DNA of 64,000 nt from Phycisphaerales bacterium UBA7800 (lineage in GTDB: Bacteria > Planctomycetota > Phycisphaerae > Phycisphaerales > Phycisphaeraceae). The position numbers and the translations under genes are program-made. The notes under the pieces are model-generated. The model worked only from the letters and a program-made list of their open reading frames with translations, searched no databases and had not been told where the DNA came from. Shown one piece after another: positions 26,503 through 36,993 of this stretch; the stretch's first letter is position 1, and every line of letters begins with the position of its first letter. Location of the stretch: contig DLCK01000058.1 in assembly GCA_002480565.1 (NCBI GenBank), positions 7,070 through 71,069 on the forward strand, in the 5' to 3' direction.

Positions 26503-27329
26503 CCTAATTGTTCCTTGTTGCTTTTTGCTTAACTAGCTGCTTAACTAATATGGCAATGCTTCACGTCATCAACTTTAATGGGCATACATCGGTTGAGCCC
26601 AATGTATTCATATCCCGTGAAAGCATGACCAGTGGTGGTCGTTAAGCGTCATGCTGAGATTATGCTGGAGTGCCAGAAAATGTCTACCCCTCAAAATCAC
26701 GCAAATACCTTATACACCGTCATATACACGCAAGTATCCATAGTTGCGTGTAGGTTTTGAATACGCAAATGCGTTATATCAAGCGACTTTGGGATTCCCC
26801 CTGATCGTCGTTCTTGAAAAATGATGCAAAATTTATTTTCATATGATTAGATTTTTGGGTCAACGAACGCAAACCGGCTCATTTTTTAGCCTCGATTCGT
26901 TTCATTGCAGTCTCAATTGAACTGAAATTTCTTCAGGATGACATGAGAAATCCATGTTTATCAAAAAATCGAAGTTGACGGTTTGGTCATGTTGCCATAT
27001 AAAAGTATCGCAGTATTCTTTTGCTGCATAAGTAGTGAATGTGGGGGTAGTTCCGGGGCTCGTTTCTTGTTTTTTCTGGGCCGCCAACCTCCGGATAATT
27101 TAATAACGCAGATGAAAACAATGTGTTCTTAATGGCAATTGCTTGGTGCTGTTGGTTTGCGCTTGATGTTGTTTGTTGAGCGCACAACGCTTTCATTTTG
27201 ATATGAAACGCTTGTGATCCGTCATCGCAATGCGTAAAAGCTGTTGTTGCGATTGTCATTCGTGTCGTCTTGGTTATTTCGTCGCATCAGCACAGAATTT
27301 GTCCGCTTGGTTGCTATCCAGGAGAAAGT
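26503..27329. other. Long region without a gene, probable promoter region of the giant-gene block
   Basis: No family-like frame was found on either strand; short frames at 26902-27087 and 26987-27259 on the minus strand look random. The stretch must hold the promoter of the rightward giant-gene block. Two inverted repeats built on ACGCAA stand at 26725-26752 and 26763-26774. The composition is A+T richer than the giant genes. Confidence 0.4.
26725..26774. repeat. Two neighbouring inverted repeats sharing the word ACGCAA
   Basis: TACACGCAA (26725-26733) pairs with TTGCGTGTA (26744-26752). Ten bases on, ACGCA-AA-TGCGT (26763-26774) is a second palindrome with the same half-site. Spacing suggests possible operators; no U-run follows. 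Confidence 0.45.
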
Positions 27330-27761
27330 ATGTCCATTCTATTGAATGCCGGGACCGGCGAACGGATCGAATTGGCGTTGTTGCACAAGCAACTTCAAGC
27401 TGCCAAACCGCAAACGTTACTGCGTTGGCATTTGCTTTATGGCTTGTTCTCAGGCATCGATCTCCTGTTGACCGTCATTTCATTTCGCATTGGCGGCGTT
27501 GAGTTGAACCCCATCGCCAACTGGTTTTTCGGCCAATATGGACTGAGTTCTTTAATTACTTACAAAGCCATCATGGTGGTACTCATTGCCATCCAACTCG
27601 GCTGCATCGGCCATTACAAACTGCAATGGGCCAAACGAATCTACACGTTCGGCATTGCCACGCTTCTCGTTGCTTCCACGCTATCACTCTGTCAGGTGCT
27701 ATGGTTTATCCACCAGTTCGGCTGGAGCATTTTCTGTGATGCCATTCGCTTTAATTTCTAA
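27330..27761 (+). CDS. Small DUF5658-like membrane protein
   Basis: From the ATG at 27330, preceded by AGGAGA, the protein has 143 residues. It has three to four hydrophobic segments, and the first contains GIDLLLTVISFRIGGVELNPIA, the D-x2-LT ... G-x2-E-x-NP pattern of DUF5658-type proteins. Later segments include YKAIMVVLIAIQLGCIGHY. A longer frame back to 27270 lacks a ribosome-binding site. It is the first gene of the rightward block, 64 bases before the first giant gene. Its role is unknown; it could be unrelated to the giant proteins. Confidence 0.6.
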   Translation: MSILLNAGTGERIELALLHKQLQAAKPQTLLRWHLLYGLFSGIDLLLTVISFRIGGVELNPIANWFFGQYGLSSLITYKAIMVVLIAIQLGCIGHYKLQWAKRIYTFGIATLLVASTLSLCQVLWFIHQFGWSIFCDAIRFNF

Positions 27762-27825
27762 CTGAGCAGACCAAGCGATTCGGGACGAGAGAAACCTTTC
27801 CATTTCATCTTTGCAGAGTACACAC

Positions 27826-30800
27826 ATGCATCGGATTCGCAGGATAACCGGGGCTGATCGACGCACGCTCAAAGTTCGCGCAGGGCAGGCACAGACAGCC
27901 AATCGTCGGGGCAACGCATTCACACTGACACTGCATCGCCGCCTCGTGACATGGCTCATGTTGCTGGCGGTGAGTCTGTTTGGGCTGACGTCGTTGGCTC
28001 ATGCAGTTGAGACTTCGATAGTGGTGCCTGCTGGTGATGTGGTAAACGGCTTGAGTGCAGGTGATGTGTTGTGTGTGAAAGACGGTCCTGGAGGTTACTT
28101 GTTCGTTGGAGCGGGCAGTTCGATATCGGCGGCTGGAAAAGTTTTGGTTTATACGTGGGACGGTTCGAACTGGACGCATGCAACGACATTCACCGGCAGC
28201 GAGTCCGGCGACGGCTTTGGCAGCAGCATTGCCTTCGGTGACAGCACTCTGTTTATCGGTGCGCCCAATGCCAACGGTGGGATCGGCAGCGTTACGGTGT
28301 TTACCGTGGATGGCGGTGGCGCATGGGATAGCGGTACCGCCCTACCGATACCTGCGCAGGTGGTAGCAAATTGGAAGTTCGGCACATCGCTGAGTTATTC
28401 ACCGACGGCCGATGGCGGCACAGGTGGCCAACTTGCTGTCGGCGTTCCCAGTGCCAAGCTTGATGGTTCTGGCACAGCGGGGACAGATTGCGGTCGCGTC
28501 TATATTTATTCAAATTCCGGGGGTTGGTCGACTGCAACTTCAACGATACTGACCGATGTCGGCATTGTTGCGGGCGATAAACTTGGCGAATCCGTTGTGA
28601 TGATCGGTAACGAAGTCTATGCCAGTGCCCCCGGAACTGCGGAGCGTCGCGGTGCGGTATACCTGTTCAAGTACGATACGTCCGCATGGTCGTTGGCTGC
28701 GATTTTTGATGACGGTGAAGCAGCCAATAATGACCGCCGCTTTGGCACATCGATCGCCGTGTCGGGTAATCGAATGATGATTGGCGCGACCAACGGCCAT
28801 GACGATGACGGTACGATTGATCCCGTCATCAAACTGGCAGGTGCTGCGTATGTCTTCGAACGCACAGACGCCACTGCTGCGTGGAGCCAAACTGCCAAGC
28901 TGCAATTGACCAATCCTCAAAGCCTGTCAACCTTCGGCAGCAGCGTCGCACTCAACGGTGATACGGCAGTCATCGGTGCCCCCGGAACTCCCGGTACCGG
29001 CCAAGCGCTGTATCGCATGGGTAAAGCGTATGTCTTCAGCTATGACGGTAGTTCTTGGTCGTTAGCGAACACATTGATTCCTTCCGACGGTGCAAGCAGC
29101 GACACGTTCGGCAAAGCGATTGCGATCGATGGCGACTACGCGTTGGTTGGCTCACCGGCACACGATGACAGTGGCACGTCGACCACCAACGTCGGCGGCG
29201 TTTACATGTATCACTTGCCGACGTTGAACATGCCGAGCGTTGCGATCAACATACCGGTCGAAGGCCCATTCGTCTTTGCTGATTTAGTCGACGGTGACAT
29301 GACGTTAACCGCCGACGCCACGCCCAGCGGTTCATCGACGATCACCTCCGTCGAGTTCTTCGTCGACGGCACGTCCATCGGCACCGGCACCCTCAACGGC
29401 GGCAGTTACGACATTACGTGGTCCGACGTCACATGGGCACAACATGAATTACAGGTCCGCACCGTCACCAACGAAAACATTGCCGCACTGTCTGAGCCGA
29501 TCACCGTCTACGCGACGCAATCCCCACGCTTTGACGAGCAACGACTCATCGCCAACGATGGCACAAGCTGGGACCTCTTCGGTTATGCAGTCGATGTCAC
29601 CGTCGACAACGCCACCGGCAACGAATACGCTATCGTTGGCGCACACGGTGACCAGGCCAACGGCGAACGCGCAGGCAGCGCATACCTCTTCGAAAAAGTC
29701 GACGGCACGTGGACCCAAGTGCAAAAACTCACCGGCCCCGATGCCGACAAATACTGGGAAGGTTTTGGCTTTGCAGTCGCCATTCACGGTGACAAAGCCT
29801 ACGTCGGCGTCACACAGGATCAAACCGACGAGGGCAGCAACAAGGGGCCCGGCACCGTCTACGTCTACCAAAGATCCACCGGCACCCCCGGATCCCCAAA
29901 TCTCTGGCAAGCACTCGGTTCACCACTCGTCGCCTGGGATGGCAACACTGAAGGCAGCTTCGGCCAAGCCATCGCGGTCAACGGTACGACGCTTGCCATC
30001 GGTGCTCCGGAAGACGACGTGTCCACCGAAATCACCGACGCTGGTGCGGTATACGTGTTCACGTGGTCCGGCAGCGCATGGACACAAAACACCAAACTCA
30101 CCACAGCTTCTGGCGGTGGCGATGCACGCACCAAAGACGACGGCTTCGGTCTATCGATTGCCATAGACTACACGCATTTAATCGTGGGCTGCCCCGGTGA
30201 CGATGACGATGTGAACACCATCACCGACAGCGGCAAAGCCTACGTCTACGCACTCTCCGATTTGTCCAGCAACGCCATCCTCACACCCGATGACTTCGCA
30301 ACCGATGAGTCCCAACCCAATGCGCACTTCGGTGAAAGCGTCGCCATCCACAGCGGCCTTGCAGTCATCGGCTCTGCCAGCGCAACCATCACCACCAATG
30401 CCGAAGGCAAAGCCTACGTCGCCAAGTTGACCGACACCAACACGTGGAGCGCATTGCAAGTCCTCACTGCGGACGACGCATCCGAAGACGATAGCTTCGG
30501 CGTGAGTGTCGCCATCCACGATGCCCTTATCGCCGTGGGCAGCTTCTTCGACGACGACAACGCCTCCAACACGGGCAGCGTCTATCTCTATCAACAACCC
30601 GGCATCGACACCGCGACTGGCACCCTCACAGATCAGTTCACGCAGATCACCAAGTTTGGCGCCACGGATGCCAGCCCCGACGCCACCTTCGGCATCGCCT
30701 TAGCCATCAGCGAAAACGAGATCGCAGTCGGCAACATGCTCAACAGCACCCAGGCCCAAAACGCAGGTAGTGCTTACATCTTCCGCAAACCCAAAGCTCC

Positions 30801-33800
30801 CACAATCGCTATCACAAGTCCCACCCCTGGAAGTCAGGTTGAAAACAACACCGACGTGCCTGTGACTGTCCAAGTCACCCTCAACGACGAAACCGCCATC
30901 ACCACCCCAACACTCTGGGCAGGCAACATTCAACTCACCAACCCAACTGACAACGGTGACGAGACCTACACCTTCAATTGGCATACGCCCTCAACCGACC
31001 AAACTCTCACACTCAAAGCCGTTGCCACCAATACCGAAAGCATGTCCGCCACAACTAGCATTGACGTGCAGGTCGAACCGGCAGGTGTAGCGCCCGTCGT
31101 GGCCATGACCTTGCCCACTTCCGGCAGCACGGTCAAAGCCGGGCAGAACATCACCCTGCAAGCCTCCGCCACCGACAGTGATGGCAGCATCGCCTTCGTC
31201 CAGTTCTACGCCAACGGCACACTCGCCGGCCAGGGAACTGCCGTCGGCAACAACGTCTACGAACTCGTCTGGACCGCACCAACTTCCCTTGTCGGCAACG
31301 TCGATCTCACCGCCATCGCCACCGATTCGCAGGGATTGACCAGTGTGTCCAACACGCGCACATTGACGATTCAAGCCAACAGCATCCCGGTTATCACTTG
31401 GCTCAACCCAGCAGCAGGTACAAGTTTCAGCCCTGGCAATACCATTACCCTTTCGGCTTCGGCTTCTGATCCGGATGGTTCGATCAGCAGTGTTGTGTTT
31501 TATCGCGGTGCGATCCCCATTGGTCTGGGGCAGTACGACAGTGGTGATGACGCCTACACCTTTAACTGGAACAATGTCGATGCGGGTAGCTATGAACTGT
31601 CAGCCATTGCCACCGACAGTAGTGGTGCAACAATTCAATCGAGCAAGATTCAGATCACGGTCAAGCTTGTTCCCATTGAAGGTTTGGCACTCTGGCTGAC
31701 AACAGATCAAGGCGTTCAGACTGACGAAAATGGTTATGTCGGCACATGGGAAGATCAATCGGGCCATGGACGCCATGTCACAGAAGCAGTCACAAGTAAG
31801 CAGCCGTTGCTGGTTGAAAATCAGGCGAACCATCGCCCCGTGGTTCGATTTGATGGCGTGGATGACGAATTGAGTCATGTTCTGGCAACGTCCTACACCG
31901 GACCAAGCAGCGTCATTGTTGTCGCAAGATTGAGTAACCTGACACAAAGCCAGGATGCTGCAGTCTTCTCGACTGACAGTAGCGAATCGGCGGGCAGCTT
32001 CCAGATCAGTCTTGACGGCCAATCGCCTGGGCTCTGGCAACTCAAACAGGACGCGGTCGCTTCGCACACCATCGCCACATCCAATTCGAGTTTTGTCATG
32101 TTGTCCGCGGTCATTGATCAGCAGGACATTCTGTTTTATGAAAACGGCAATCTGGTCGATACCGCCAGCATTGCCAACGCGGACTTCAAGCAGATGGTCA
32201 GCTACCTGCTCGGCCGCAACCGGGTTGGTGATGCTTATCTGGCTTGCGATCTGGTGCAGGTATTGGTCTATCAACGGGCACTTGAAACCGACGAGTTGGA
32301 TCAGATTCATCAGACGTTTGAAGATCGTTACGATATCGGCCAGGACACGCTTGCTTCGGGCAACACATCCGCAACCAAGAACGGTTGCGACTGGCTATCG
32401 ACTCATCAAAACGACGATGGTTCGTGGTCGGGCGACGGGCAGGCTCTGGTGGATACACTCGAAGCTTTCCGGACTTTGGTGAGTATCAACTGTGGTACGG
32501 ACGCATTGAACAAGGCTTTGCCCTATATCTCAACATGGACCGACCAAGACCTGTACAGCCTGTCACGTAAGGCTTTGGCGTTGTCCTACAGCACCGCCGA
32601 AATCACCGACATGGCCACAACCCTGATCAATGCCCAGGCAGCGAATGGTGGTTGGGGATTGGGAGAGAAAAAACAAAGTGATCCGATGGACACCATGGTT
32701 GTGATTGAGACACTGCTTTTGACCAGTTCGGATCAGATCGAGGTGTTGACCGCAGCACGCGATTACCTCATGCAGGCACAACTTGAGGATGGTTCATGGG
32801 GCTACGCCGGTGAAGAGAGTCAATCCGATATCGTCCGCACAGCAATTGGTTTGATCGTTCTGGATCAGCTCAAAGCCAAGGGATTGACCAACGACGCCAC
32901 GGGTGATGTCATGGATAAAGCTCAAGCCTATCTGGAAAGCAAACAGTCTTCCGATGGCAGTTTCGGTTCCATTTCCGAAACGGCTTGGAGTTATCTTGCC
33001 TTGGTTGAATTCAAGCAACCGACCGACTTGCAAACCACACTGTCATTGCTGCAAAACACACAACTGTCTGACGGTTCATGGGACGAAAACGTCTACGACA
33101 CCGCCATTGCGCTGCGTGCCCTTGGTGCAGCCCAACCTCCTTCGACCGAATCGCTTCCCGATCTGTCTCTGGAGGCCAATGGCTTGACGTTTGATCCTGC
33201 TGCTGCCGAATCGGGAATCACGGTTACACTGTCTGCCATCGTCTTTAATACCGGTAGCGTCGAAGCGGACGATATCACCGTCGAATTTTTCAACGGTGAT
33301 CCACGGCTGGGTGGCACCGCCATCGGTCAACCCCAGATCATTGCCAATATCCCCGCTGGCGGCTCAGCCAACACCAGCATCAGTTATGACACGACAGGTT
33401 TGCTGGAAACCCAACAGATCGTGGTCTTCGTGGATCGTGCCAACACCATCAACGAGTCGTCGGAAATCAATAACGTGGCCTCGCGCCTGCTGCCGATCAA
33501 TGCCGATCCGGATCTTGTCATCACCAGTCAAGATATTACGGTGTCCAACGCAACGCCGCAGGCGTTTGAACGGTTTACCTTGCAGGCTCAAATTCACAAT
33601 GCCGGTGGCAGTTTTGTTGACAGCTTTGTGGTTCGGGTTCTGGACAATGGTGAGCAACTGGCGCAAACCCAATTCCCGGGTTTGTCTGCTGGAAGCTCAA
33701 CCACATTGATGTTGACACTGGGCTTGCCCTCTGGTCTGCGGACATTGAGCGTTGAAATTGATCCTGATGCATCTTTGACTGCCGAAACCAATCGAACCAA

Positions 33801-36800
33801 TAACGCAGCGTCGATGGACGTCACGGTTGCAGCACTGCCAAGCAGTCCGGCGGATCTGGTTGTCACGTCATTGAATGTGAGTCCTGCTGTGGCAACTGAT
33901 GCTCAGGAAGTCACCGTTACACTTGCGGTCAGCAATCAAGGTGGTGATGCAGCAGGCAGCAGCTTTGATGTTGAGTTACTGTCCAACGGCAGCAACGAAC
34001 ACACCTTTAATCTCGCCGATCTGGCCGGTGGGCAACGGGCGATTTTGACCTACAACATCGCTGCCGGTGCATTGCCCGCAGGCGATTACACTTTCAAAGC
34101 TGTCGTTGATCCGTCCGATGCTATAACAGAGCAGGTAGAAACCAACAACGAGCGATCCGCTGATCTGACAATTGTCTCGACAGCCACACCCGCGGAACTG
34201 GTTTTTGATTCTCTGGTCGTCTCGCCGAGTTCGGTGGATGAGGGATTGCCAGTGAGCATTATCGGCACCGTGACCAATACCGGAACGACTGTTGCTGACA
34301 ATGTTCTGATTCGTTTTTATGACAGCAGCGAACAATTGGGTAAGGACATCCTGCTACCGACACTTGCCGGAGGCAGTTCGGCAGTGATTCAAATGGAAGC
34401 TGTCTTTGAACCCGGTCAACGGACTTTGATTGGCAAGGTTGATCCGGAAGGTCAGATTGCTGAAGACGATGAAAATAACAACCAAGCGTATGCTTCGCTG
34501 CGCGTCAAGGCCACAACCGGTTTGCCGGATCTGCAAATCGCAGCCAGTGATCTGACGTTGTCCAACGCAACGCCCCAGGCATTTGAAGCGATAGACATCA
34601 CCGCACGTATCAACAACATCGGTGAAAATGTTGCTGAAAACATCGTGGTGCGATTCATGGACAATGGCGAATTACTCGCTGATCTGAATCTCAGTGGTGT
34701 CAATGTCGGACGCAGCAATACCGCCACCTTGCGTACATCGCTACCCAGTGGTGAACATGCTTTAAGTGTCGTGATTGACCCTGTGGATACCATTGCTGAA
34801 AGCAACGAATCCAATAACACGACCAGTCTGGCTGTCACCGTCACCGGCCCGTCAGCCAGTCAGCCTGATCTGCAAATTGAGTCCATCACCGCTACGCCCA
34901 CCGCACCGATTGCCAACGAAAACGTGGACGTAAAACTCAGTTTGATCAACACTGGCGGTGCCATCACTGGTTCCAGCGTGGATATAACGATTGCTGACAA
35001 CAGCAATGTGCTTCACACGTTTACCCTCACCGACATTGGCGAAGGTCAGCGCGTCAACCTGACTTTGACCACGACGTTGGCCGAGGGATCACATGCGATT
35101 GCAGCCGTTGCCGACGCCAATGGTGCGGTCAGCGAATCGGATGAAACCAACAATACGCAGCAACTGAGCCTATCTGTTCCCACCACCGCCACGCCACCGG
35201 ATCTTGTGATTAGCGAGTTGACGGTTTCACCGGGCGCGCTCAATGCTGGCGATGCCGCGACAGTTTTGGTGACGGTGCAAAACGCGGGCACACAGGATGC
35301 AGAAAATGTAACCGTACGGTTGACCAATAACGGCCTTCCCATGGGAAGCGATTTGTCTGTTGCACAGCTTTACGGTGGCCAATCCGCTTCCTTCCAAATA
35401 CAAACGGCATTCACTGCCGGTACCAAACAGATTCAGGCGACGGCAGACCCGGACAATGCAGTCGGTGAGTCCAACGAAACCAATAACACGCTCGCCACAT
35501 CCATTTCGGTGATCGGCATTGCCCGTCCCGATCTGGCGATCACCGCGTCAGACATGACCAGCAGTCACTCCTTACCCAAGCCCGGTTCAACCATCACGTT
35601 GACTTTGGCGGTTCACAACGTCGGTGATCTGGCAAGTGATCCTGTTAACGTCTTACTCACGCAAGGCGATCCGTTTGCAGGTGGTGCGATTTTGATTGAC
35701 ACCGTTGCGGTTCCTGCCATTGCCGCTGGTCAGTCGATTGATGTGACAGCCCAATGGACTGTGCCGATGGAGCAGTCGTCGATTTACGCCTACGTGGATT
35801 CGGATCAAATTCTCACCGAGTTGGACGAAGACAACAACTTGGCATACATCATCCAGAAAACCGCTCCACTGCCGGACCTCGTGGTTTCAGGTGGTTGCAT
35901 TGCTTTTTCACATACTGATCTTGGGCAGAACACCACGGTTCAGATTACAGGTCGGGTTGACAATCTGAGTACTGTGTCTGCTTCGGATGTGCCGGTCATT
36001 GTGGCTGAGCGGATCGACGGCCAGCTTTACCTGATCGGTAGCAGCACGCTCGACTACATCGCAGCCGGAGCTTCGGAACAGGTCGCGTTTGTCTGGCGTG
36101 CAACCGGCGGTGAACATGAGATTGTCCTGATTGCTGATCCGGATCAAACCGTTCTGGAATCCAACGAAAACAATAACGAACAATCGGCCACCGTCTTCAT
36201 GACCAGCCCTGGCGTTTTGCTGCGGCTTTATCAAGTGGATAACGATGGGCAGGAAAATCTTACCGAGACCTTCCATGCTTACGAAACGCAAAAAATCCGC
36301 GTGGTTCATGGCTGGGAAAACCCGCAGTTCCACTTCACCGTGGTCAACAATGATACGGGCTTGCTGGCGGCAGGTACCCATGTCAACTTTGTAGACATTC
36401 CCGAATTCACATGGGACACCATTGGGTATCCACCCGGTGAGTACACCGTCACAGCACGCTTGGTCAATGCCGATTCCTTTAACTACGTTCAATCCAGCAG
36501 CATAGAAGTTTTAAACACTGTAACCACCACATTCACCATCGCTCCATCAATTGGAGCCAGAACATCCGTGGTTCGTGTCAGCCCGCAAACCGTTGTCGCA
36601 GGCAAAATACACACGGTTGCGATCAGCGCTTTGGTGGCCGGCGGTTCCAATATTGCTGCGACCTATGACGTGAACTGGCGAATACTCGACCCCGACGATC
36701 TGGAAGTGACATCAGGAAGCACACAGGTCGAATTGCCAGAACCACTGGAACAGGACAGCATGGATATCACACTTGGGGAACCGGAGGTGATTTTCAGCAA

Positions 36801-36993
36801 ACAGGGCCAATATCGTGTTGTCATGTCGGTCAGTCGTGAAGGTGAACAGCTCACCACATCGGTTGCAACAATTGATGCGGTTCAGGGACTTCGCCTGATT
36901 ATCGAACGAACGGTCACCCCCAAGACCGTCAGTGCGGGGCCTGAAAAATCCGTTCATGTGAACATCAATGTAAAGGCGGTTGAAGATGAGTAA
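27826..36993 (+). CDS. Giant exported protein: FG-GAP, Ig-like, LamG-like, terpene-cyclase-like toroid and nine CARDB repeats
   Basis: From the ATG at 27826 the protein has 3,055 residues. A 40-residue basic extension precedes a hydrophobic core and a cleavage site near SLAHA. Residues about 80-465 are FG-GAP/integrin-like repeats (GDSTLFIGAPNANGG, GDTAVIGAPG), 465-565 an Ig-like domain, 565-990 more FG-GAP repeats, and 990-1280 three Ig-like domains (ITSPTPGSQVENN; then SDPDGSISSVVFY). Residues about 1285-1510 are LamG-like (VVRFDGVDDELS). Residues about 1512-1770 carry five DGSW-type repeats of squalene-cyclase or prenyltransferase toroids. Nine CARDB repeats follow (LPDLQIAASDLTLSN; DETNNTQQLSL-type ends) to about 2795, then a 260-residue tail. 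No catalytic motif is clear; an adhesive or scaffold surface protein is inferred. It overlaps the next gene by 8 bases. Confidence 0.8.
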   Translation: MHRIRRITGADRRTLKVRAGQAQTANRRGNAFTLTLHRRLVTWLMLLAVSLFGLTSLAHAVETSIVVPAGDVVNGLSAGDVLCVKDGPGGYLFVGAGSSISAAGKVLVYTWDGSNWTHATTFTGSESGDGFGSSIAFGDSTLFIGAPNANGGIGSVTVFTVDGGGAWDSGTALPIPAQVVANWKFGTSLSYSPTADGGTGGQLAVGVPSAKLDGSGTAGTDCGRVYIYSNSGGWSTATSTILTDVGIVAGDKLGESVVMIGNEVYASAPGTAERRGAVYLFKYDTSAWSLAAIFDDGEAANNDRRFGTSIAVSGNRMMIGATNGHDDDGTIDPVIKLAGAAYVFERTDATAAWSQTAKLQLTNPQSLSTFGSSVALNGDTAVIGAPGTPGTGQALYRMGKAYVFSYDGSSWSLANTLIPSDGASSDTFGKAIAIDGDYALVGSPAHDDSGTSTTNVGGVYMYHLPTLNMPSVAINIPVEGPFVFADLVDGDMTLTADATPSGSSTITSVEFFVDGTSIGTGTLNGGSYDITWSDVTWAQHELQVRTVTNENIAALSEPITVYATQSPRFDEQRLIANDGTSWDLFGYAVDVTVDNATGNEYAIVGAHGDQANGERAGSAYLFEKVDGTWTQVQKLTGPDADKYWEGFGFAVAIHGDKAYVGVTQDQTDEGSNKGPGTVYVYQRSTGTPGSPNLWQALGSPLVAWDGNTEGSFGQAIAVNGTTLAIGAPEDDVSTEITDAGAVYVFTWSGSAWTQNTKLTTASGGGDARTKDDGFGLSIAIDYTHLIVGCPGDDDDVNTITDSGKAYVYALSDLSSNAILTPDDFATDESQPNAHFGESVAIHSGLAVIGSASATITTNAEGKAYVAKLTDTNTWSALQVLTADDASEDDSFGVSVAIHDALIAVGSFFDDDNASNTGSVYLYQQPGIDTATGTLTDQFTQITKFGATDASPDATFGIALAISENEIAVGNMLNSTQAQNAGSAYIFRKPKAPTIAITSPTPGSQVENNTDVPVTVQVTLNDETAITTPTLWAGNIQLTNPTDNGDETYTFNWHTPSTDQTLTLKAVATNTESMSATTSIDVQVEPAGVAPVVAMTLPTSGSTVKAGQNITLQASATDSDGSIAFVQFYANGTLAGQGTAVGNNVYELVWTAPTSLVGNVDLTAIATDSQGLTSVSNTRTLTIQANSIPVITWLNPAAGTSFSPGNTITLSASASDPDGSISSVVFYRGAIPIGLGQYDSGDDAYTFNWNNVDAGSYELSAIATDSSGATIQSSKIQITVKLVPIEGLALWLTTDQGVQTDENGYVGTWEDQSGHGRHVTEAVTSKQPLLVENQANHRPVVRFDGVDDELSHVLATSYTGPSSVIVVARLSNLTQSQDAAVFSTDSSESAGSFQISLDGQSPGLWQLKQDAVASHTIATSNSSFVMLSAVIDQQDILFYENGNLVDTASIANADFKQMVSYLLGRNRVGDAYLACDLVQVLVYQRALETDELDQIHQTFEDRYDIGQDTLASGNTSATKNGCDWLSTHQNDDGSWSGDGQALVDTLEAFRTLVSINCGTDALNKALPYISTWTDQDLYSLSRKALALSYSTAEITDMATTLINAQAANGGWGLGEKKQSDPMDTMVVIETLLLTSSDQIEVLTAARDYLMQAQLEDGSWGYAGEESQSDIVRTAIGLIVLDQLKAKGLTNDATGDVMDKAQAYLESKQSSDGSFGSISETAWSYLALVEFKQPTDLQTTLSLLQNTQLSDGSWDENVYDTAIALRALGAAQPPSTESLPDLSLEANGLTFDPAAAESGITVTLSAIVFNTGSVEADDITVEFFNGDPRLGGTAIGQPQIIANIPAGGSANTSISYDTTGLLETQQIVVFVDRANTINESSEINNVASRLLPINADPDLVITSQDITVSNATPQAFERFTLQAQIHNAGGSFVDSFVVRVLDNGEQLAQTQFPGLSAGSSTTLMLTLGLPSGLRTLSVEIDPDASLTAETNRTNNAASMDVTVAALPSSPADLVVTSLNVSPAVATDAQEVTVTLAVSNQGGDAAGSSFDVELLSNGSNEHTFNLADLAGGQRAILTYNIAAGALPAGDYTFKAVVDPSDAITEQVETNNERSADLTIVSTATPAELVFDSLVVSPSSVDEGLPVSIIGTVTNTGTTVADNVLIRFYDSSEQLGKDILLPTLAGGSSAVIQMEAVFEPGQRTLIGKVDPEGQIAEDDENNNQAYASLRVKATTGLPDLQIAASDLTLSNATPQAFEAIDITARINNIGENVAENIVVRFMDNGELLADLNLSGVNVGRSNTATLRTSLPSGEHALSVVIDPVDTIAESNESNNTTSLAVTVTGPSASQPDLQIESITATPTAPIANENVDVKLSLINTGGAITGSSVDITIADNSNVLHTFTLTDIGEGQRVNLTLTTTLAEGSHAIAAVADANGAVSESDETNNTQQLSLSVPTTATPPDLVISELTVSPGALNAGDAATVLVTVQNAGTQDAENVTVRLTNNGLPMGSDLSVAQLYGGQSASFQIQTAFTAGTKQIQATADPDNAVGESNETNNTLATSISVIGIARPDLAITASDMTSSHSLPKPGSTITLTLAVHNVGDLASDPVNVLLTQGDPFAGGAILIDTVAVPAIAAGQSIDVTAQWTVPMEQSSIYAYVDSDQILTELDEDNNLAYIIQKTAPLPDLVVSGGCIAFSHTDLGQNTTVQITGRVDNLSTVSASDVPVIVAERIDGQLYLIGSSTLDYIAAGASEQVAFVWRATGGEHEIVLIADPDQTVLESNENNNEQSATVFMTSPGVLLRLYQVDNDGQENLTETFHAYETQKIRVVHGWENPQFHFTVVNNDTGLLAAGTHVNFVDIPEFTWDTIGYPPGEYTVTARLVNADSFNYVQSSSIEVLNTVTTTFTIAPSIGARTSVVRVSPQTVVAGKIHTVAISALVAGGSNIAATYDVNWRILDPDDLEVTSGSTQVELPEPLEQDSMDITLGEPEVIFSKQGQYRVVMSVSREGEQLTTSVATIDAVQGLRLIIERTVTPKTVSAGPEKSVHVNINVKAVEDE

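Noticed and set aside
29449..30166. Long open frames on both strands inside the first giant gene (plus 29444-30166, minus 29449-29910)
   Set aside because: They are low-complexity shadows of the FG-GAP repeat frame, with no ribosome-binding site or family likeness.
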